Assembly: GCA_017438085.1 (NCBI GenBank)
Contig: JAFRWH010000327.1
Coordinates: forward strand, 1 to 9,024
DNA from: Bacillota bacterium
GTDB taxonomy: Bacteria; Bacillota_A; Clostridia; Peptostreptococcales; Anaerovoracaceae
Length of the DNA: 9,024 bases
Direction of reading: 5' to 3'
In this document: in pieces, positions 6,255 to 9,024 of the stretch
Numbering within the stretch: position 1 is the stretch's first letter
How the letters are laid out: every line of letters starts with the position of its first letter
Program-made: the position numbers and the translations under genes
Notes under the pieces: model-generated
What the model was told of the DNA's origin: nothing
The model's database searches: none
The model's input: the letters and a program-made list of their open reading frames with translations, nothing else

Positions 6255-7604
6255 ATGAAAGAAGAACAACAGGCTATCTACAATGCCAAAGAACTGGGCA
6301 CCCCAAAGATGCTGGTCCTTGGCCTTCAGCACATGTTCGCCATGTTCGGCGCCACAGTGCTGGTACCCATACTTACAGGTCTAAGCGTATCCACCACGCT
6401 GCTGTTTGCGGGTATCGCCACACTTTTCATGCACTTTGTTACAGGCCGCAAGGTCCCCGTATTCCTGGGCTCCTCCTTCGCCTTCCTGGGCGGATACTTC
6501 GCAGTCAAGGAGATGGCTGTAAAGGCCGGAATGACCGCTGAACAGGGTCTCCCCTATGCGGGCGTCGGCATCGCCTGCGCGGGACTGCTCTACCTGATCC
6601 TGGCTCTCATCTGCAAGGCTGTTGGGCCCAGCAAGGTAATGCGTTTCTTCCCGCCCATCGTCACCGGCCCCATCATCATCTGCGTAGGTCTGCACCTGGC
6701 CCCCTCCGCCATCGACAACTGCCAGAGCAACTGGGGCATCGCCCTGGTAGCCATCGCAGTGGTCATCATCTGCAATATCTGGGGCAAGGGCATGATCAAG
6801 ATCATCCCCATACTGCTGGGCGTTCTGGCCTCCTACATCACAGCTGCTGTTACCGGAAACGTTGATTTCTCCGGCGTTGCCAAGGCTGCATGGTTCGGCC
6901 TTCCCATCGTTAAGGAAAACACCGTATTCTCTCTGGCAGGCAATGTAGACAGCGGTCTTCTGGTCTCCGCCATAATAACCATCGTGCCCCTGGCAGTAGC
7001 AACCATGATGGAGCACGTGGGCGACATCTCCGCCATCGGCGGCACCGTAGGAAAGGACTTCATCAATGATCCCGGCCTCCACAGAACACTTATAGGCGAC
7101 GGCGTAGGCACTGCTATCGCGGCTCTCTTCGGAGCTCCCGCAAACACCACCTACGGCGAAAACACCGGTGTTCTGGCTCTAACAAAGGTCTACGATCCTC
7201 TGGTGATCGAGCTGGCAGCCATCTACGCCATCGTGCTGAGTTTCTGCCCGAAGTTCGCAGCCATCATCACCGCAATGCCTGCAGCCACCATCGGCGGCGT
7301 TTCCATCATACTGTACGGCATGATCGCAGCCATCGGTGTCCGCAATGTTGTTGATAACCAGGTGGACTTCCAGAAGAGCAGAAACGTGATCATCGCATCT
7401 CTGATCCTCTGCCTGACCATCGGCATCGAATACTCCGCAAAGGGCGCTGTTTACTTCAACATCGGAAGCCTGAACCTGAGCCTCTCCGGCCTGGCAGTAT
7501 CCGCCATCACAGGCATCGTGCTCAACGCAGTACTTCCCGGAAGAGACGACAAATTTGCAGAGAAGCCCAACGACAAGCTCTCCGGTTCCCTCGGAAAGTA
7601 CTAA
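6255..7604 (+). CDS. uraA: Uracil permease, NCS2 family (UraA/PyrP type)
   Basis: A 449-residue polytopic inner-membrane protein with many hydrophobic segments, length as expected for the NCS2 nucleobase:cation symporter family (14 helices in UraA). It imports uracil, probably with protons. Characteristic segments are QHMFAMFGATVLVPILTG (25-42), the substrate-site region VFLGSSFAFLGG (69-80), ATMMEHVGD (249-257), DPGLHRTLIGDGVGTAIAALFG (272-293) and NTTYGENTGVLALTKVYDP (297-315). The two key UraA glutamates correspond to Glu253 and Glu302; the UraA His245 position is Asp257 here, a change I recall in many Firmicute homologues. GENTG and the PyrR link favour uracil over xanthine or urate. The ATG follows AAAAGGAG at good spacing. 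It is second in the pyrR operon, shares its attenuator, and is closed by the terminator at 7637-7669. Confidence 0.95.
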   Translation: MKEEQQAIYNAKELGTPKMLVLGLQHMFAMFGATVLVPILTGLSVSTTLLFAGIATLFMHFVTGRKVPVFLGSSFAFLGGYFAVKEMAVKAGMTAEQGLPYAGVGIACAGLLYLILALICKAVGPSKVMRFFPPIVTGPIIICVGLHLAPSAIDNCQSNWGIALVAIAVVIICNIWGKGMIKIIPILLGVLASYITAAVTGNVDFSGVAKAAWFGLPIVKENTVFSLAGNVDSGLLVSAIITIVPLAVATMMEHVGDISAIGGTVGKDFINDPGLHRTLIGDGVGTAIAALFGAPANTTYGENTGVLALTKVYDPLVIELAAIYAIVLSFCPKFAAIITAMPAATIGGVSIILYGMIAAIGVRNVVDNQVDFQKSRNVIIASLILCLTIGIEYSAKGAVYFNIGSLNLSLSGLAVSAITGIVLNAVLPGRDDKFAEKPNDKLSGSLGKY

Positions 7605-7636
7605 ACTCTGCAGAGTATTAATATATCAGACAAAAG

Positions 7637-7669
7637 AAGACCCGATCCGCAAAGGCCGGGTCTTTTGTT
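7637..7669. terminator. Terminator between convergent uraA and metA, probably bidirectional
   Basis: AAGACCCG (7637-7644) pairs with CGGGTCTT (7657-7664); a further CC/GG pairing (7647-7648 with 7654-7655) continues the stem to a GCAAA loop. T-rich sequence follows on both strands: TTGTTGTTT after the stem on plus and CTTTTGTCTG on minus. It lies between the uraA stop (7604) and the metA stop (7712). Confidence 0.88.
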
Positions 7670-7711
7670 GTTTATAGTTTGCAGGGAAGGCCTTGAAGGC
7701 CTGCTGCACTG

Positions 7712-8638
7712 CTATTTTATAGGCTCGATGGTCTCGATAATATAGGGCGTGGTCTGGTATACGTAGTAGTTCAGCCAGTTCATGTACAGCAGGTTGGCAT
7801 GGCCTCTCCAGCGCACCACGGGAGGCTGCAAGGGGTCGTCCCCCGGATAATAATTCTCCGGGATCTTCGGATCTATGCCCTGCTTAAGATCCCGCTGATA
7901 TTCGTTCTGGAGCGTGTCCCAGTCGTATTCGGAATGCCCGGTTATGAACACCTGGCGTCCTCCGTCGGTCATGGCAATGTACAGCCCGGCTTCTTCAGAG
8001 CTGGCTATCACCCTAAGCTTTTCACAGGCCTGCACATCCGAGAGCCTCACCTCTGTATAGCGCGAGTGAGGCGCCAGGAACTGATCGTCAAAGCCTCTCA
8101 CAAGCATGGAGGATCGCCTGTCCACATGGTGCCAGTAGACCCCGGAAAGCTTCTCCTGCAGGGGGTATTTTTTTATGCCGTAGTGATAGTAAAGCGCTGC
8201 CTGAGCGCCCCAGCAGATGTGGAAGGTGCTGTGAACATGAGTCTTTGTCCACTCCATGATGGTGCAGAGCTCATCCCAGTAATCGACATCCTCGAACTCC
8301 AGCTTCTCCACCGGCGCCCCGGTGATGATCATGCCGTCGAAATAGCGGTCCTTTACATGCTCAAAGTCTGTGTAGAACTTCAGCATGTGCTCCTCGGACA
8401 CATGGGTCGCCTTGTGGCTGCTGGTCTGTATAAGCTCCAGCTCCACCTGCAGCGGCGAATTGCCCAGGAGTCTGGCCAGCTGGGTCTCTGTGGCGATTTT
8501 TGTGGGCATCAGGTTCAGAAGCAGCACCTGCAGAGGACGTATATCCTGAGTTATGGCGCGCCTCTCGCTCATGACGAATATGTTTTCGCTCTCCAGCGTC
8601 TGCCTGGCCGGAAGCTGATCAGGTATCTTGATAGGCAT
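7712..8638 (-). CDS. metA: Homoserine O-acetyltransferase, MetA type (acetyl-CoA specific by residue 111)
   Basis: A 308-residue cytosolic acyltransferase that activates the hydroxyl of homoserine in the first committed step to methionine. It is full length for MetA and belongs to the class I glutamine amidotransferase-like fold, not to the MetX alpha/beta hydrolases. The catalytic residues sit at the numbers used for E. coli and Bacillus MetA: Cys142 in HICWGAQA, His235 and Glu237 in ITGHSEYD. The specificity position is Glu111 in ITGAPVEKLEFEDVDYW; published work on Bacillus cereus MetA links Glu111 to acetyl-CoA and Gly111 to succinyl-CoA, so O-acetylhomoserine is the predicted product despite frequent annotation as a succinyltransferase. 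The start at 8638 follows GGAGGGG. It lies 107 bases downstream of metY on the same strand, whose product would use O-acetylhomoserine directly. Confidence 0.96.
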   Translation of the reverse strand: MPIKIPDQLPARQTLESENIFVMSERRAITQDIRPLQVLLLNLMPTKIATETQLARLLGNSPLQVELELIQTSSHKATHVSEEHMLKFYTDFEHVKDRYFDGMIITGAPVEKLEFEDVDYWDELCTIMEWTKTHVHSTFHICWGAQAALYYHYGIKKYPLQEKLSGVYWHHVDRRSSMLVRGFDDQFLAPHSRYTEVRLSDVQACEKLRVIASSEEAGLYIAMTDGGRQVFITGHSEYDWDTLQNEYQRDLKQGIDPKIPENYYPGDDPLQPPVVRWRGHANLLYMNWLNYYVYQTTPYIIETIEPIK

Positions 8639-8661
8639 TAAGCCCCTCCAGTGATTCTATA

Positions 8662-8667
8662 AGTATA
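8662..8667 (-). promoter_or_regulatory. Possible -10 box for metA
   Basis: TATACT on the minus strand (8667-8662) would start transcription near 8655, only about 17 bases before the metA ATG. The matching -35 region (near 8685-8691) is poor, with no TTGACA-like hexamer, so this could need an activator or be fortuitous, with metA served by read-through from metY. Confidence 0.3.
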
Positions 8668-8686
8668 GTTTTTTATGCGAATGGCT

Positions 8687-8730
8687 CTGCACGGTGGCAT
8701 GCTCCCGCTAAGCGAGGGTGCCCCCAGCAG
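8687..8730 (-). repeat. Long imperfect hairpin in the metY-metA gap
   Basis: In the minus-strand transcript CUGC (8730-8727) pairs with GCAG (8690-8687), then UGG/CCG, GGCA/UGCC, CUC/GAG and GC/GC continue to a UUA loop, with small mismatches and bulges. The 44-base element lies between the metY stop and the metA start. No T-run follows on the minus strand, so it is not a standard terminator. It could stabilise or process the transcript, or be one copy of a dispersed repeat. Confidence 0.5.
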
Positions 8731-8745
8731 TTCATCGGATAGTCT

Positions 8746-9024
8746 TTACTGCTCCAGAGCCTGTTTGATGTCGGCGATCAGATCCTCTGCATCCTCAAGT
8801 CCGCAGGAATAGCGGATCAGGTCCGGAGAAACGCCGGCAGCTCTGAGCTCGTCGTCATTCATCTGGCGGTGAGTGGTGCTGGCGGGATGCAGGCAGCAGG
8901 TCCTTGCATCAGCCACGTGAGTTTCGATAGCCGCGACCTTGAGCCTTCCCATAAAGGCCTCAGCAGCATCTCTGCCGCCCTTTACGCCGAAACTCACTAC
9001 GCCGCAGCTGCCATTGGGCATATA
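8746..9024 (-). CDS. metY: O-acetylhomoserine sulfhydrylase (aminocarboxypropyltransferase), C-terminal end (partial)
   Basis: The last 92 residues of a protein that continues beyond the right edge. They match the C-terminus of MetY/Met17-type PLP enzymes, usually about 425-430 residues, which convert O-acetylhomoserine and sulfide to homocysteine. Visible marks are VVSFGVKGG near the edge, DARTCCLHPASTTHRQM with the HPASTTH signature, and the tail AGVSPDLIRYSCGLEDAEDLIADIKQAL typical of the Cys/Met metabolism PLP family. The PLP lysine lies outside the window. Within this family, cystathionine gamma-synthase and beta/gamma-lyase have similar tails, but the KVAAIETHVADARTCCLHPASTTH wording and the acetyl-CoA-type MetA next door favour MetY. 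The first methionine seen near 9021 is internal, since the frame stays open to the edge. Confidence 0.9.
   Translation of the reverse strand, partial: YMPNGSCGVVSFGVKGGRDAAEAFMGRLKVAAIETHVADARTCCLHPASTTHRQMNDDELRAAGVSPDLIRYSCGLEDAEDLIADIKQALEQ

Noticed and set aside
6381..7082. 233-residue minus-strand open frame opposite the uracil permease
   Set aside because: Acidic, glycine-rich translation typical of antisense to a membrane protein gene; no promoter or ribosome site.
7799..8641. 280-residue plus-strand open frame opposite metA
   Set aside because: Complete overlap with MetA, which has all catalytic residues; no features of its own.
8639..8745. SAM riboswitch or T-box upstream of metA
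   Set aside because: The gap is only 107 bases and shows none of the conserved SAM-I/SAM-II or T-box sequence blocks.
1..9024. Mobile element, CRISPR array or defence island
   Set aside because: No transposase, integrase, repeat-spacer pattern, target duplication or toxin-antitoxin-like pair is seen; every large frame is a core metabolic gene.

Overview
The window reads as a compact stretch of a moderately GC-rich Firmicute chromosome, most likely an anaerobic member of the Clostridia. The pointers are a class III (Bacillus-type) fructose-1,6-bisphosphatase, a PyrR-controlled pyrimidine attenuator, an acetyl-CoA-type MetA, a Cat1-like CoA-transferase and a ferredoxin-like aldo/keto reductase. 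No family or genus can be fixed from the sequence alone. There are no RNA genes, CRISPR arrays, insertion sequences, phage genes or integration scars.

Layout from left to right. (1) 1-2677, minus strand: fbp, then 27 bases downstream a Cat1/acetyl-CoA hydrolase family CoA-transferase that runs off the left edge; probably one transcript. (2) 2678-2812: a divergent promoter region with two well-formed promoters whose -35 boxes touch. (3) 2813-4054, plus strand: a divergent EPSP-synthase (AroA) family gene, closed by a strong terminator at 4070-4100. (4) 4115-5317, minus strand: an aldo/keto reductase with two C-terminal [4Fe-4S] cluster motifs. (5) 5318-5631, 314 bases without a gene: the reductase promoter inside an inverted repeat, the pyrR promoter, and a PyrR-binding attenuator leader. 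(6) 5632-7604, plus strand: pyrR and a UraA/PyrP uracil permease, ended by a probably bidirectional terminator at 7637-7669. (7) 7712-9024, minus strand: metA and, upstream of it, the C-terminal end of O-acetylhomoserine sulfhydrylase (metY), with a long imperfect hairpin in the gap.

How the genes work together: metY and metA form a direct-sulfhydrylation methionine/homocysteine module; Glu111 in MetA predicts acetyl-CoA use, which matches the MetY partner. pyrR and the permease form a uracil salvage/uptake unit whose leader can fold into three mutually exclusive structures, as in classical PyrR attenuation. fbp (gluconeogenesis) with a CoA-transferase suggests a link between acid/acetyl-CoA metabolism and sugar-phosphate synthesis, but this is inference.

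Most of the window is ordinary housekeeping metabolism; I do not see a new defence or mobile system. The items most worth a second look are the AroA-family protein, which has lost or changed several catalytic positions, the detailed PyrR switch, the abutting divergent promoters, and the metY-metA intergenic hairpin.
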